A stretch of DNA of 34,082 bases, taken from contig JADGFG010000029.1 in assembly GCA_016743995.1 (NCBI GenBank), positions 1-34,082 of the forward strand, written 5' to 3'. This DNA is from Kangiellaceae bacterium (GTDB lineage Bacteria; Pseudomonadota; Gammaproteobacteria; Enterobacterales; Kangiellaceae). A model generated the notes under the pieces. It was not told where the DNA came from. It ran no database searches and saw nothing but the letters and a program-made list of their open reading frames with translations. The translations under genes and the position numbers were made by a program. Positions 34,058-34,082 of the stretch are shown here, one piece after another; within the stretch, counting starts at the first letter, position 1; every line of letters starts with the position of its first letter.

Positions 34058-34082
34058 TTTTTATTCAATGAAATCAATATGT

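Noticed and set aside
1-34082. CRISPR arrays, insertion sequences, prophage genes
   Set aside because: No regularly spaced direct repeats of 25-40 bases, no transposase or integrase reading frames, and no terminal inverted repeats were found. The only tandem repeats are the 15-bp ones reported.

Overview
The window is a chromosomal segment of an AT-rich gammaproteobacterium. This rests on E. coli-like ribosomal protein sequences, the S10-spc-alpha gene order, and the RsmF, YgiF-like, YgiM-like and GlnE neighbourhood. I cannot assign it below class; a marine Oceanospirillales-type lineage would fit but is only a guess. No phage, transposon, CRISPR array or integron was found.

Positions 1-1786: the tail of an unidentified reading frame at the edge, a lipoprotein with a transglutaminase-like and a TPR region, then a promoter and a structured leader for the S10 operon. 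Positions 1787-15591: rpsJ-rplC-rplD-rplW-rplB-rpsS-rplV-rpsC-rplP-rpmC-rpsQ (S10), rplN-rplX-rplE-rpsN-rpsH-rplF-rplR-rpsE-rpmD-rplO-secY-rpmJ (spc), rpsM-rpsK-rpsD-rpoA (alpha) and rplQ. A promoter precedes each of the three operons. rplQ is split from rpoA by a strong terminator and a candidate promoter of its own.

Positions 15623-18933: a divergent Lgt-family membrane protein convergent with rplQ, a HigBA-type toxin-antitoxin pair whose toxin is short at the C-terminus, a DedA-family membrane protein, and the 2'-5' RNA ligase/cyclic phosphodiesterase ThpR. Positions 18884-25826: a CYTH-CHAD protein (YgiF type) divergent from a YgiM-type SH3 protein, the rRNA methyltransferase RsmF, and a minus-strand group of a PspB-like small membrane protein, LemA and a large M48 metalloprotease.

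Positions 26021-31171 form a nitrogen cluster: glnE convergent with glnK-amtB. glnK has a sigma54-type promoter and an NtrC-type dyad upstream. A small CHCC zinc-finger gene diverges from glnK. Positions 31233-34082: an HDOD-GAF protein, a zinc-ribbon SAM methyltransferase and a CAU-anticodon tRNA.

Most of the window is conserved housekeeping DNA. I see no convincing new multi-gene system. The points most worth a second look are the uncoupling of rplQ, the altered active-site region of the Lgt-like protein, the shortened HigB, the PspB-like/LemA/M48 module, the sigma54/NtrC arrangement at glnK, and three separate 15-bp tandem repeats.
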